Shown here piece by piece: positions 1 through 9,197 of a stretch of 64,000 bases of DNA. The notes under the pieces were generated by a model, which did no database searches, was not told the origin of the DNA, and saw only the letters and a list, made by a program, of their open reading frames with translations. How positions within the stretch are numbered: the first letter of the stretch is position 1; the number at the start of each line of letters is the position of its first letter. The position numbers were made by a program, and so were the translations under genes. This DNA comes from Falsiroseomonas oleicola (GTDB lineage Bacteria; Pseudomonadota; Alphaproteobacteria; Acetobacterales; Acetobacteraceae), in assembly GCF_019029495.1 (NCBI RefSeq), contig NZ_JAERQM010000002.1, positions 558,001 to 622,000 of the forward strand, read 5' to 3'.

Positions 1-1421
1 GCCATGGCATCGAGGTGGAATTGCAGCCGCTCCGCCCGCAGCGCGACATCGTGCCACAGATTGTCGAACTCGCCAGGGTCGGTGGCGTGGTCGAAGATCT
101 CGCCCATGGGATGGCCGTGATAGATCACGGATTTATGGCGCCCGTCGAAGACCATGGTGCCGTGGCTGTGATCGCGCCCGGCGCCGATGGCGTCGTGGAA
201 CTCGCAGACCACATGCGGCTTGTGGCGGCCTGGGTCGGCGCGGCCTTCCAGGATCGGCAGCAGCGATTTCCCCTGCACCGTCCACGGGATTTCGATGCCG
301 GCCGCCTCCAGCAATGTCGGCGTGATGTCCACCAGCTCGACCAGCGCGTCGCTGACCAGGCCGGGCGTCACCCGGCCGGGCCAGGACCAGATCATCGGCA
401 CATGGACCAGCCCTTCGAAGAAGCGGCAGCCCTTCAGGACCAGGCCGTGGTCGCCCAGCATCTCGCCATGGTCGGAATGGAACAGCACGATGGTGTCCTG
501 CTCCTGGCCGCTGTCGCGCAGCGCCGCCAGGATGCGGCCGAGCTGCGCATCCAGGTGCTCGATCATGGCGTAGTAGTTCGCCTTCACCTGAAGCGCGTCA
601 TAGCCCTCCGGCACATGGCTCGCGACCTTGTCGTGGTCGCGCTCGGCGGGGGGCGGCGGCTGCTCGGCGTGGCGGATGCGCGGGTCCTGCGGGCGGACCT
701 GCTGCTGGTCGACATTCTGGAAATCCACCCAGCGCTCGCCATCGCTGTCGCGCCACAGCGGCAGGGGCAGGCCGGCGGCATCGACCTTGGCCAGGGCTTC
801 CGGCGGCGCGTCGAAGGGCGCGTGCGGGTCGAAGAAGTTCAGCGACAGGCACCAGGGCGCGTCGCGACGGTCGGTGATGAAGCGGATCGCCATCTCCGCG
901 CACCAGGTCGATTGATGCAGCGCCGCCGGCACGCCGGGGCCGCAGAAGGCGCCCTTGTCGCGGTACAGCGCCTGCGGATCGACGCCCTTCTCATGCCGCA
1001 GCCAATGTTCATAGGCATCGCCCCGCGCCGCATCCGGCGTCGGATGGTGGTTCCAGTGGAAGACGCGGTAGCCGTCATCGACGCGCTGTTCGTGATACTT
1101 CGCGGCGGAGAGGTGCAACTTGCCGATCAGCCCGCAATCATAGCCGGCATCGGCCAGCCGCTTCGTCACCAGCACCTCATGCGCCGGCCAGAAGGCATTG
1201 CCGTTGCGCTGCACCTGATGCGTCGCCGGATACCGCCCGGTCATCATGCTGGCGCGGGAGGGTGTGCAGATGGGCGACTGCGTGTAGCAGCGGGTGAAGG
1301 CGGTGCCGGAGGCGACCAGGCTGTCCATGGCCGGCGTGCGGATATGCGTATTGCCCAGCGCGCCGACCGTGTCCCAGCGCTGCTGGTCGGTGCAGACCCA
1401 GAGGATGTTCGGTCGCTTCAC
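1..1421 (-). CDS. Sulfatase / phosphonate monoester hydrolase family protein (3' end outside window)
   Basis: Alkaline-phosphatase-superfamily hydrolase expected to cleave sulfate or phosphonate esters. The N-terminus reads KRPNILWVCTDQQ, the usual sulfatase metal-binding start with Asp. The formylglycine signature CTPSRA follows at about Cys52; this Cys is oxidised to formylglycine in the family. A later LFHSDHGEMLGDHG segment gives the second metal site. The start is GTG at 1421, overlapping the stop of the upstream tctC-like gene by GTGA, so the two are translationally coupled. The C-terminus runs off the left edge after about 473 codons. Pairing with a Bug receptor suggests that uptake and hydrolysis act on the same organic ester. 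The exact substrate cannot be read from sequence. Confidence 0.9.
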   Translation of the reverse strand, partial: MKRPNILWVCTDQQRWDTVGALGNTHIRTPAMDSLVASGTAFTRCYTQSPICTPSRASMMTGRYPATHQVQRNGNAFWPAHEVLVTKRLADAGYDCGLIGKLHLSAAKYHEQRVDDGYRVFHWNHHPTPDAARGDAYEHWLRHEKGVDPQALYRDKGAFCGPGVPAALHQSTWCAEMAIRFITDRRDAPWCLSLNFFDPHAPFDAPPEALAKVDAAGLPLPLWRDSDGERWVDFQNVDQQQVRPQDPRIRHAEQPPPPAERDHDKVASHVPEGYDALQVKANYYAMIEHLDAQLGRILAALRDSGQEQDTIVLFHSDHGEMLGDHGLVLKGCRFFEGLVHVPMIWSWPGRVTPGLVSDALVELVDITPTLLEAAGIEIPWTVQGKSLLPILEGRADPGRHKPHVVCEFHDAIGAGRDHSHGTMVFDGRHKSVIYHGHPMGEIFDHATDPGEFDNLWHDVALRAERLQFHLDAM

Positions 1422-2404
1422 TGCACCGTCACCCCGGCGGCCGGCACGGCGACGCGCCAGCGGTTGCGTTCGGCGGTCAGATGGCCCTGGAAGTCCGCGG
1501 CACTGCCGACGGCAGGCTCGACGCCCAGGGTCAGCAGCCGTGCCGCCACCTCCTCCACTTGCAGCACCGCCTGGAATTCGGTGTTGAGGCGCGTGGCGAT
1601 GGCATCCGGCGTGGCGGCGGGCATCACCACGCCGAACCAGCCGCTGCTGTCGTAATCCGGCACGCCCAGCTCCCCCAGCGTCGGCAGGTCGGGGAAGGCG
1701 CGGGCGCGGCGGGCGGTGGCGGCGGCCACCGGCACGGCGCGGCCGCTGGCCAGGTTGCCGGCCATATCCAGGGGGCTCGAGATCATCAGGTCGATCCGCC
1801 CGCCGGCGAGGTCCGCCGCCGCCGGACCGCCGCCGCGATAGGGCACATGCAGGATATCGACGCCCGTGCGCAGCTTCAGCAATTCCATCGCCAGATGCGG
1901 CAGGCTGCCATTGCCCGGGCTGCCATAGGTCAGCACGCCGGGCCGCGCCTTCGCCATCTCCGCGATCTCGGGCCATCCCCGCGTTGCCAGCCCGGTGCGG
2001 GAGAAGAGCAGGGAGGGGCTGGTGACCAGCAGGATCACCGGGCGGAAGGCGGCTTCCGGGTCATAGGGCAGATTGGGATAGGCGAATTGCGTGATGACGA
2101 AGGGCGGCGGCGCCAGCAGGATCGTGTAGCCATCCGGCGCTGCCCGCGCTGCCTCCGCCGTGCCGATGACGGAGGCGGCGCCGGCCCTGTTCTCCACCAC
2201 CACCGGCTGGCCGAGGCGCTGCGACAGGTGCTGGCCGGTCAGCGGCGCCGTGGTGTCGGAGGCGCCGCCGGGGGCGAAGGGCACGATGAAGCGGATGGGG
2301 CGGGAGGGCCAGGGCGCCGTGCTTTGTGCCAGGGCTGGCCCCGCCAGGGCGAAGGCCGTCCCGGCCAGCATCGCGCGCCGACCCATAGCCGATTGCGTCG
2401 TCAT
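1418..2404 (-). CDS. Bug/TctC-family tripartite tricarboxylate transporter substrate-binding protein
   Basis: Periplasmic solute-binding protein of about 328 aa. I start it at ATG 2404 because a purine-rich GGAAAGGGAAA stretch lies just upstream and the protein then begins with a twin-arginine-like signal (MGRRAMLAGTAFALAGPALA). The mature protein opens with WPSRPIRFIVPFAPGG, the hallmark of Bug proteins, and later has the family's AAPDGYTILL and LPHLAMELLKLRTG-like segments. Bug receptors deliver carboxylates or other small acids to TctAB membrane partners; no tctA or tctB is in view, so it may be an orphan receptor, as is common in this family. It is the first gene of a leftward pair with the sulfatase and is divergent from a GntR regulator. 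Confidence 0.92.
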   Translation of the reverse strand: MTTQSAMGRRAMLAGTAFALAGPALAQSTAPWPSRPIRFIVPFAPGGASDTTAPLTGQHLSQRLGQPVVVENRAGAASVIGTAEAARAAPDGYTILLAPPPFVITQFAYPNLPYDPEAAFRPVILLVTSPSLLFSRTGLATRGWPEIAEMAKARPGVLTYGSPGNGSLPHLAMELLKLRTGVDILHVPYRGGGPAAADLAGGRIDLMISSPLDMAGNLASGRAVPVAAATARRARAFPDLPTLGELGVPDYDSSGWFGVVMPAATPDAIATRLNTEFQAVLQVEEVAARLLTLGVEPAVGSAADFQGHLTAERNRWRVAVPAAGVTVQ

Positions 2405-2457
2405 GGCGTTTCCCTTTCCTCTCCGGTCCTTGTTTGGTCCACCCCCGTTTGGCAAAG

Positions 2458-2468
2458 TGGCCTGACCA
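2458..2468. promoter_or_regulatory. Candidate GntR (FadR/FCD-type) operator
   Basis: The 121-bp divergent gap between the Bug receptor and the GntR gene contains TGGCCTGACCA, matching seven of eight fixed positions of the TGGT-N3-ACCA site typical of FadR-like GntR regulators. Its position between the two start codons is suitable for autoregulation plus control of the sulfatase/Bug pair. Assignment rests on motif likeness only. Confidence 0.35.
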
Positions 2469-2525
2469 GTTTCGGCATGCTGGCGCCGCCTTGCCAGGAC
2501 TGTCAACCGCCTGGATATCTGCCGG

Positions 2526-3218
2526 ATGCCCTTCCAGCCACTCGAACCCCGCCGCCTGTTCCGCCGCATCGCCGAGCAGATCGCCGCCATGATCGCCGCC
2601 GGCGAATTGCCGCCCGGCAGCCGCCTGCCCTCCGAACGCGACCTGGCACCCCGGCTGAATGTCAGTCGGCCCTCCTTGCGGGAGGCGCTGATCGCGCTGG
2701 AGATCGAGGGGCTGGTCGAGGTGCGCGGCGGGTCCGGCGTCTATGTCCGCGCCGCCGCCCCGGCGCCGTCACGCCCCGCCACGGATGCGCCCGGCCCCTT
2801 CGACGTGCTGGAGGCGCGGCTGCTGGTGGAGCCGGATTGCGCGGCCCTGGCGGCGCGCAGCACGGATGCGGCGGCGCGGGCGGCGGTTGCGGAAGCCTTC
2901 GGCCGGATGCGCGCCGAGACCGTGGCCGGCCGCGTGGGCGATCCGGCGGATCGCGACTTTCACCTGGCCATTGCCGAGGCCTCCGGCAATCCGGTGCTGG
3001 CGCGCATCGTCGGCGAGCTCTGGACGGATCAGGCCGCGCCCGTCGCCTCCCGCCTCACCCGGCTCGCGGTGTCACCGCTGCGGCGCCGGCAGAATCTCGG
3101 CGAGCATGCGCAGATCGCGGAGGCCATCGCGGCGGGCGCGGCGACGGCGGCGCGGGCGGCGATGCGCCGGCACCTTCTGGCGGTGCGGCGTGCCCGGCTG
3201 GCGGCGCTGGCTGGGTGA
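2526..3218 (+). CDS. FadR-subfamily GntR transcriptional regulator
   Basis: A 230-aa regulator. Residues about 8-75 form the winged helix of GntR proteins, with the diagnostic LPPGSRLPSERDLAPRLNVS and SRPSLREALIALEIEGLVEV stretches. Residues about 95-225 form the alpha-helical FCD ligand domain, with DRDFHLAIAEASGNPVL containing the Asp and His expected near its metal/effector site. Members sense small carboxylic acids and usually repress the neighbouring catabolic genes. Being divergent from the Bug receptor and sulfatase, it is most likely their local regulator. Confidence 0.92.
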   Translation: MPFQPLEPRRLFRRIAEQIAAMIAAGELPPGSRLPSERDLAPRLNVSRPSLREALIALEIEGLVEVRGGSGVYVRAAAPAPSRPATDAPGPFDVLEARLLVEPDCAALAARSTDAAARAAVAEAFGRMRAETVAGRVGDPADRDFHLAIAEASGNPVLARIVGELWTDQAAPVASRLTRLAVSPLRRRQNLGEHAQIAEAIAAGAATAARAAMRRHLLAVRRARLAALAG

Positions 3219-3221
3219 GCC

Positions 3222-3878
3222 TCAGGCGGGCTCCTTCTCCCGTTCCGCCATCATGCGCTGATAGGCCGGGCGGGCGTGGCAGGCGGCGATCCAGGCCTTC
3301 ACCTGCGGGGCATTGGCGAAAAGTTCGGGCGCGGGCAGGGCGTAGCGCATCACCTCCGCCACATTGATGTCCGCCACCGTGAAGCGGCCCCCGACCAGGT
3401 AGCCCGTGGCGGCCAGCGCCTGGTCCAGCACCGCGACCGGCGCGCGCAGGGCGGCGACCGCCGCATCGGCCTTCGCCGCATCGCGCTCTGCCGGCGGCTT
3501 GCCGATGCGGTTGTAGAGGATTTCGATGCTGTGCGGCTCGACCTCGGTCGCCGCCCAGAGCGACCACATGCCCATCAACCCATCCTCCGCCGCATCGGCC
3601 GGGCCGAGCGCGCCGCCATATTTGCGGGCGAGGTACAGGTTGATGGCCAGGCTCTCATGCAGAACCAGTTCGACATCGACCAGGGACGGGATATGGCCGT
3701 TCGGATTGACCGCGAGGAATTCGGGCGACCGCGTGTGCATCGGCGCATCCGCCGCATCCGGGTCCGCCAGGCGGTAGGCCTGGATCACCGGCACCTGCCG
3801 GAATTCCAGCCCGGCCTCATGCGCCAGCCAGACATTGCGCGAGGCGCGGGAGCGCAGGCAGCCATAGATGGTCAGCAT
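3222..3878 (-). CDS. Glutathione S-transferase family protein
   Basis: About 218 aa. The N-terminal thioredoxin-like domain begins LTIYGCLRSRASRNVWLAHE and contains NPNGHIPSLVD, the cis-Pro loop that binds glutathione, followed by LHESLAINLYLARKY. The C-terminal helical domain carries FTVADINVAEV, the N-capping box conserved in GSTs. I prefer ATG 3878; a TTG at 3887 overlaps the upstream stop but has its purine-rich stretch too close. It follows the M24 peptidase in a leftward string. Substrate unknown. Confidence 0.88.
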   Translation of the reverse strand: MLTIYGCLRSRASRNVWLAHEAGLEFRQVPVIQAYRLADPDAADAPMHTRSPEFLAVNPNGHIPSLVDVELVLHESLAINLYLARKYGGALGPADAAEDGLMGMWSLWAATEVEPHSIEILYNRIGKPPAERDAAKADAAVAALRAPVAVLDQALAATGYLVGGRFTVADINVAEVMRYALPAPELFANAPQVKAWIAACHARPAYQRMMAEREKEPA

Positions 3879-3883
3879 GGGTT

Positions 3884-5098
3884 TCAATCCTGTCCGAAGG
3901 GATCGTCGACGGATTTCGCCGGCGGCGTCAGCCAGGCCGCACCCGTCTCGGTGATGACGATGTGGTCTTCCAGCCGGATGCCGAATTCGCCGTAGATGGC
4001 GATGGTGGGCTCGATGCTGCCGGTGACGCCAGGGGCGAGGACTTCCTTGCCGCCCTTCACGAAATAGGGCGCCTCATGCACATCCATGCCGATGCCGTGC
4101 CCCGCGCGATGCGGCAGGCCGGGAGTCTTGTGGCCAGGGCCGAAGCCGGCGGCCACCACAACGCCGCGCACCGCATCGTCGATCGCACCGCCGGTGATGC
4201 CCGGTTTCGCCACGGCGATGCCGGCGGCCTGCGCCGCATGGTCCAGGTTCCAGATGTCGCGCTGGCGCTGCGTCGGCGTGCCGAAGACGTAGCTGCGCGT
4301 GATGTCGGAGACATAGCCATGCAGCGGCGCGCCGACATCGATCAGCACCACATCGCCGTCCCGCAGCGTCTGCGGATAGGGCACGCCATGCGGATAGGCC
4401 GTGGCCTCGCCGAAGAGCACGATGGAGAAGGACGGGCCGCCATCGAAGCCGGCCTTGCGATGCGCGGCGGCGAGAAATTCGCCGACCTCCGTCGTGGTCA
4501 CACCCGGGCGCAGCGCGCGGGCGGCGGCGGCCTGGATCGCCAGCGTCATGCCCATGGCCTGGCGCAGCAGCGCCACCTCGTGCTCCGACTTGCGCTGGCG
4601 CAGATGGCTGGTGACGGCGCCGCTGGCGATGAAGCGGTGATTCGGCAGCGCGGCGCGCAGCCCTTCCGCCACGAAGACCCGTGCCATGTCGTCCAGCGCC
4701 ACCGTGCCACCCGCGATGTCGCCGGCGCGCAGGATGTCGCTGAACAGGGCGTAGGGGTCTTCATCCTCCTCCCAGCCAAGCACCGCGCCGGGCAGGGCCA
4801 GCATGGTCTTCAGCTTCTCCACCTCGAATTCCGGGCAGAGATAGGTGAGGGCGCCGCGCACCGGCAGCACGGCGCCGACCGGGCGCTCGGACTGGCCGTG
4901 CTTCAGCCCGGTCAGCCAGGCGAGGTTGGTGGTGCCGTCCAGCCACAGCGCATCGATGCCGAGTTCCGCCATGCGCGCCTGCGCCGCGGCGACGCGCTGT
5001 TCATGCGCTTCGGCGCCGATCGGCGGCACGACATCGCGCTGGTTGGTGATGCGGGCCAGTTCGGTGGCGAAGTCGGACCCGCCGACGCCGATGGTCAT
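3884..5098 (-). CDS. M24-family metallopeptidase (Xaa-Pro aminopeptidase-like)
   Basis: A 404-aa pita-bread-fold peptidase. The N-terminal creatinase-like domain (MAELGIDALWLDGTTNLAWLTG) is followed by the catalytic domain with all five metal ligands: Asp in VLIDVGAP, Asp in YVSDITRSY, His in RAGHGIGMDVHE, Glu in GSIEPTIAI and Glu in RLEDHIVIT. Such enzymes remove N-terminal residues preceding proline or hydrolyse related amides. The start ATG overlaps the stop of the ABC-F gene by ATGA, so the two are co-translated. It cannot be told apart from creatinase or ectoine-type relatives by motif alone. Confidence 0.92.
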   Translation of the reverse strand: MTIGVGGSDFATELARITNQRDVVPPIGAEAHEQRVAAAQARMAELGIDALWLDGTTNLAWLTGLKHGQSERPVGAVLPVRGALTYLCPEFEVEKLKTMLALPGAVLGWEEDEDPYALFSDILRAGDIAGGTVALDDMARVFVAEGLRAALPNHRFIASGAVTSHLRQRKSEHEVALLRQAMGMTLAIQAAAARALRPGVTTTEVGEFLAAAHRKAGFDGGPSFSIVLFGEATAYPHGVPYPQTLRDGDVVLIDVGAPLHGYVSDITRSYVFGTPTQRQRDIWNLDHAAQAAGIAVAKPGITGGAIDDAVRGVVVAAGFGPGHKTPGLPHRAGHGIGMDVHEAPYFVKGGKEVLAPGVTGSIEPTIAIYGEFGIRLEDHIVITETGAAWLTPPAKSVDDPFGQD

Positions 5099-6906
5099 CC
5101 CTCGATCTCCTCGCGCAGCATTTCGAGCCGCAGCCAGTCTTCCTCGGCCGCATCGCGTTCCGCCTGCTTCTTCGCCAGGAGATTGCTGCGGGCGGCGAAG
5201 CCGGGCGGGTCGTTGGTGTAGAGGGCCGGGTCGGCCAGCGCCTTCTGCAGCACGCCGATTTCCCGTTCCAACTGCGCGATGCGCACGGGCAGGGATTCGA
5301 GCGCGTGCTTGTCCTTGAACGACATCTTGGCTTTTGCGGCCAGGCGCGGGGCCTCGACCCCGCTACGCTCGGCCGCTTCCGCCGCGGCGGCGCGCGCCTT
5401 CGCCTGCACGCCACGGCCGCGCTGCGCCACCATGTCGGAATAGCCGCCGGCATAGTCCTGCCAGTGGCCGTTGCCCTCGCTGACGATGACGTTGGTGGCG
5501 ACGCGGTCGAGGAAGTCGCGGTCATGGCTGACGACGATGACGGTGCCCGAATACTCGGCCAGCAGTTCCTGCAACAGGTCGAGCGTTTCGAGGTCGAGGT
5601 CGTTGGTCGGCTCGTCCAGCACCAGCAGGTTCGACGGTGTCGCCAAGGCGCGCGCCAGCATCAACCTGCCCCGCTCGCCACCCGACAGCGCGCTGACCGG
5701 CGTCCGCGCCTGTTCGGGCAGGAACAGAAAGTCCTTCATATAGCCGATGACGTGCTTCACCTCGCCGCCGATCCGCACCACGTCGCCGGAACCGCCGGTC
5801 AGCGCCGATTGCAGGGAGGTTGCGGGGTCCAGGCTGTCCCGCGTCTGGTCCATCGTGACCATCTCGAGGCTCGCGCCCAGCCGCACGCGCCCCTCATCCG
5901 GCTTCAGCGCGCCGGTCAGCAGGTTCAGCAGCGTGGTCTTGCCGGCGCCATTCGGCCCGACGATGCCGACCCGGTCGCCGCGCATGATCCGCGTGGAGAA
6001 ATCGCGCACGACGGGCGGCGCATCGCCATAGGCCTTGGTCACGCCTTCCAGCGCCACCACGAGCGAGCCGGAGGCATCGCCCTCGCTCGCCGCCATCCGC
6101 ACGGCGCCAGGCACCGTCACACGTTCGCGGTGCCGCTTGCGCAGGTCCTGGAGCCCGGCGAGGCGCTTCACATTGCGCTTGCGCCGCGCGGTGACGCCAT
6201 AGCGCAGCCAATGCTCCTCCCGCACGATCTTGCGGGCCAGTTTGTGCGCCTGGGTTTCCTCCTCCTCCAGCACCTGGTCGCGCCAGGCCTCGAAATGCGA
6301 AAAACCCTGATCGAGGCGGCGGGTGGTGCCGCGGTCGAGCCAGACCATGGATTTCGAGAGGCGTTCCAGGAAGCGCCGGTCGTGGCTGATGAGCACCAGC
6401 GCGCTGCGCAGCGGGCCGAGCGCCTGTTCCAGCCATTCGATCGCCGGCAGGTCGAGATGGTTGGTGGGCTCGTCCAGCAGAAGAATATCGGGCTCCGGCG
6501 CCAGCACGCGGGCCAGCGCCGCGCGCCGCGCCTCGCCGCCCGAGAGGTTGGCCGGGTGCTCCTCCCCGGTCAGGCCGAGGCCCTCGATCAGCACCCGCGC
6601 CCGGTGCGGATCGTCGCCCGGGCCGAGGCCGGCGGCGACATAGGCGCCGGTGGTGGCGAAGCCGGCCAGGTCCGGCTCCTGCGGCAGGTAGCGGATGGTC
6701 GCGCCGGGCTGGATGAAGACGGAGCCCGCATCGGAATCGATGATTCCGGCGGCGATCTTCAGCAGGGTGGATTTGCCCGAGCCATTGCGCCCGACCAGCG
6801 CCAGCCGGTCCCCCGCCGAGACGGCGATTTCCGCCCCGTCCAGCAACTGGGTGGAGCCGAGGCGAAGGCGGATGTCACGGAGATGCAGAAGGGGGGGCAG
6901 GGCCAT
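5095..6906 (-). CDS. uup: ABC-F family ATPase, Uup-like
   Basis: A soluble 603-aa protein with two ABC ATPase domains and no membrane segment. Domain 1 (about 1-230) has Walker A GRNGSGKS, signature LSGGEARRA and Walker B LLLDEPTNHLD. Domain 2 (about 285-500) has GPNGAGKT, LSGGERGRL and LVLDEPTNDLD. The last 90 residues are charged and coiled-coil-like (IAQLEREIGVLQKALADP), which in this family marks Uup rather than EttA. ABC-F proteins act on ribosomes or in nucleic-acid transactions; Uup is linked to precise excision of transposons and ribosome rescue. It heads the leftward ABC-F/M24/GST string. Confidence 0.93.
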   Translation of the reverse strand: MALPPLLHLRDIRLRLGSTQLLDGAEIAVSAGDRLALVGRNGSGKSTLLKIAAGIIDSDAGSVFIQPGATIRYLPQEPDLAGFATTGAYVAAGLGPGDDPHRARVLIEGLGLTGEEHPANLSGGEARRAALARVLAPEPDILLLDEPTNHLDLPAIEWLEQALGPLRSALVLISHDRRFLERLSKSMVWLDRGTTRRLDQGFSHFEAWRDQVLEEEETQAHKLARKIVREEHWLRYGVTARRKRNVKRLAGLQDLRKRHRERVTVPGAVRMAASEGDASGSLVVALEGVTKAYGDAPPVVRDFSTRIMRGDRVGIVGPNGAGKTTLLNLLTGALKPDEGRVRLGASLEMVTMDQTRDSLDPATSLQSALTGGSGDVVRIGGEVKHVIGYMKDFLFLPEQARTPVSALSGGERGRLMLARALATPSNLLVLDEPTNDLDLETLDLLQELLAEYSGTVIVVSHDRDFLDRVATNVIVSEGNGHWQDYAGGYSDMVAQRGRGVQAKARAAAAEAAERSGVEAPRLAAKAKMSFKDKHALESLPVRIAQLEREIGVLQKALADPALYTNDPPGFAARSNLLAKKQAERDAAEEDWLRLEMLREEIEG

Positions 6907-6987
6907 GGGCGGGGATTGCGGGGATGCGCGGCGCCCGTCAAGCGCGCATCGCGGGTGGGAGGGGGTGGGACCCTCCCATGCCTGGAG

Positions 6988-7590
6988 TTACGTGGTCTTC
7001 GGATCGATCCAGCCGATATGGCCGTCGCCGCGGCGATAGACCACGTTCAGCCCGTTGGTCGCGCGGTTGCGGAACATCAGCACCGGGACATGCGCCAGAT
7101 CCATGCGCATCACCGCCTCCCCCACCGTCAGGCGATGAATTTCGGCCGGGGTCTCGGCGACCACCGCGGGGTTGTCGCCGGCCTCCTCCATCGCCGGATC
7201 GGGGGTTTCCTCGATCTCCTCCTCCTGCCGCAGCACCACCTGGCGGGCCATCTCGGCCTGTTCCGGCTCGCGCTCGGCGGCCATGCTGCGGGCGTGGTCG
7301 TTCATGCGGCGGCGGTAGCGGCGCAGCCGCTTGGCGACATGCTCGGCCGCCACCGTGAAGGCGCGATGCGCATCGGCGCCTTCCCCCTCGCCGCGCAGGA
7401 ACAGGTTCCGCCCGGCCTTGAGGTTGATGTCGCACAGGAAGGCGTGGCCCTTGGCGTCCCGGCTGAAGGTGACGTTTGCTTCGACGGCGTGGTCGAAATA
7501 CTTGCGGGATATAACGGTCAGCCCGTCACGGACATGCGTTTTCAACGCTTCGCCTGTTTCGACCTGTTTGCCGGCCACGGTGATATGCAT
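6988..7590 (-). CDS. hpf: Ribosome hibernation-promoting factor, long form
   Basis: A 200-aa protein. Residues 1-110 form the S30AE/RaiA fold (MHITVAGKQVETGEALKTHV, and VAAEHVAKRLRRYRRRMNDH). An acidic linker follows, and a C-terminal dimerisation domain (LTVGEAVMRMDLAHVPVLMF ending GHIGWIDPKT) marks the long HPF that joins 70S ribosomes into 100S dimers during starvation. It lies directly downstream of rpoN, the usual position in proteobacteria. The PTS-nitrogen gene ptsN that commonly follows is absent here. Confidence 0.95.
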   Translation of the reverse strand: MHITVAGKQVETGEALKTHVRDGLTVISRKYFDHAVEANVTFSRDAKGHAFLCDINLKAGRNLFLRGEGEGADAHRAFTVAAEHVAKRLRRYRRRMNDHARSMAAEREPEQAEMARQVVLRQEEEIEETPDPAMEEAGDNPAVVAETPAEIHRLTVGEAVMRMDLAHVPVLMFRNRATNGLNVVYRRGDGHIGWIDPKTT

Positions 7591-7662
7591 GCGAGCTTTG
7601 CTCCTTCCTCACCTATGGGGAAGGCCGCGCCCGGGGAAAAGCGGCGTGAACCGCGCCGCGGA

Positions 7663-9147
7663 TCAGGCCGGGACGGCCTTCTCCCGCTTGCGTTGCACGG
7701 ACGATGGAATGCGCAACGCCTCGCGGTATTTGGCCACCGTTCGGCGGGCGATGTCCACTCCCTCCTTGCGCAAACGCTCGACGATTGCGTCATCCGAAAG
7801 CACATCCTCGCTGCTTTCGGCGCCGATCATCTCCCGGATGCGGAAGCGCACCGCCTCGGCCGAATGACTCTCCCCGCCCAAGGTCCCGGCGATGGCAGTG
7901 GTAAAGAAATACTTAAGCTCAAAAGTGCCGCGCGGCGTCGCGATGTATTTGTTGGCGGTGACGCGGCTGACAGTGCTTTCGTGCATCGCCACATATTCGG
8001 CGACGTCGCGCAGGATCAGCGGCCGCAGATGCGCGACGCCGAGGCGGAAGAAGGCGTCCTGCCGGCGGACGATCTCGGCGGCGACCTTCAGGATGGTATT
8101 GGCCCGCTGTTCCAGGGATTTCACCAGCCAGGTGGCCGATTGCAGCCGGTCGGCGATGAAGGCCTTGTCGTCGCGGGTCTTCACGCCGACCACGGCGCGG
8201 GCGTGAAAGCCACGATTGACCAGCACGCGGGGCAGGGTCTCGGGGTTCAGCTCCACCGCCCAGCCGCCATCCGGCAGGCGCTTCATCAGCACATCCGGCA
8301 CCACCGCCATGGCCGGCGGCGCGTCGAAGCTGGCGCCGGGCTTGGGGTCGAGGCGCTTCAGCTCCGCGATCATGTCGGCGAGGTCTTCCGAATCGACCTC
8401 GCAGACCTTCATCAGCCCGCGCAGGTCGCGCCGCGCCAGCATGTCCAGATTGTCCAGCAGCCTTTCCATGCAGGGGTCCAGCCGGTTGCGGTCGGCCAGC
8501 TGCACCGCCAGGCATTCGCGCAGGTCGCGGCAGAACATGCCGACGGGGTCGAGGCGCTGCAGCAGCCGGCGCACGCCCGCCACCTGGGCCTCCGGGCAGC
8601 CCATGGCATTGGCGATCTGCAGGTCGGTGATGGTCATCCGCCCGGCGGGGTCGACCAGCGCCAGCATCTGCGCCGCGATCAGCCGGTCCCGCGCATCGCC
8701 GAAGGTCAGGCGGACCTGTTCGCCGAGGTGCTCGCGGAGCGACTTCCGGCCATCGGCCAGGTCCTCGATATCCGACAGGCTGTCGTCGAAATCGGCCCGT
8801 CCGCCACGTCCGCCGGATTCGGCGAAGCCGCCGCCGCCGCCATCGCTGTCATAGACATTGCCCCAATCGGCATCGAGCGGCGCCGAGGCCTCCGTCGGCA
8901 TCTCGCCGGAGGTGGCGGCGGCGTGGGAATCGAGGTGCTCGGTGGCCGGGGCAGGGTTGTCCTCCGCGGTTCTCGGCAGTTCCGGGCGCTCATCCCGCTC
9001 CAGCAGCGGGTTGCGCTCCAGCTCCTCCTCGACGAAGGCGGAAACTTCGACATTGCTCGATTGCAGCAGCTTGATGGCCTGCCGCAATTGCGGCGTCATC
9101 ACCAGGGACTGCGAATGGCGCAGGTCGAGGCGCGGCCCGAGTGCCAC
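7663..9147 (-). CDS. rpoN: RNA polymerase sigma-54 factor
   Basis: A 494-aa sigma-54. Region I is the activator-interacting, Leu/Gln-rich start (SLVMTPQLRQAIKLLQSSN), followed by an acidic region II. The core-binding domain spans about 110-300 and the DNA-binding part about 310-494, including the HTH (MHESTVSRVTANKY) and the RpoN box ARRTVAKYRE near the C-terminus. It directs transcription from -24/-12 promoters with enhancer-binding ATPases. It sits between lptB and hpf as in many proteobacteria, with short spacers. A strong -24/-12 motif occurs in this window at 58941-58956. Confidence 0.97.
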   Translation of the reverse strand: MALGPRLDLRHSQSLVMTPQLRQAIKLLQSSNVEVSAFVEEELERNPLLERDERPELPRTAEDNPAPATEHLDSHAAATSGEMPTEASAPLDADWGNVYDSDGGGGGFAESGGRGGRADFDDSLSDIEDLADGRKSLREHLGEQVRLTFGDARDRLIAAQMLALVDPAGRMTITDLQIANAMGCPEAQVAGVRRLLQRLDPVGMFCRDLRECLAVQLADRNRLDPCMERLLDNLDMLARRDLRGLMKVCEVDSEDLADMIAELKRLDPKPGASFDAPPAMAVVPDVLMKRLPDGGWAVELNPETLPRVLVNRGFHARAVVGVKTRDDKAFIADRLQSATWLVKSLEQRANTILKVAAEIVRRQDAFFRLGVAHLRPLILRDVAEYVAMHESTVSRVTANKYIATPRGTFELKYFFTTAIAGTLGGESHSAEAVRFRIREMIGAESSEDVLSDDAIVERLRKEGVDIARRTVAKYREALRIPSSVQRKREKAVPA

Positions 9148-9197
9148 GGTCCTCAGTCCCCAACCCGGTTATGCGCGGCCCTGTCCATGGTGCGAGC

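Noticed and set aside
15-1655. Plus-strand frame over the sulfatase
   Set aside because: The minus-strand frame carries the CTPSRA signature and metal sites.
3222-3878. GST gene considered as fzlA
   Set aside because: It lacks the HYxDLDF tail and division-specific segments, which are present in the 21065-21733 gene.
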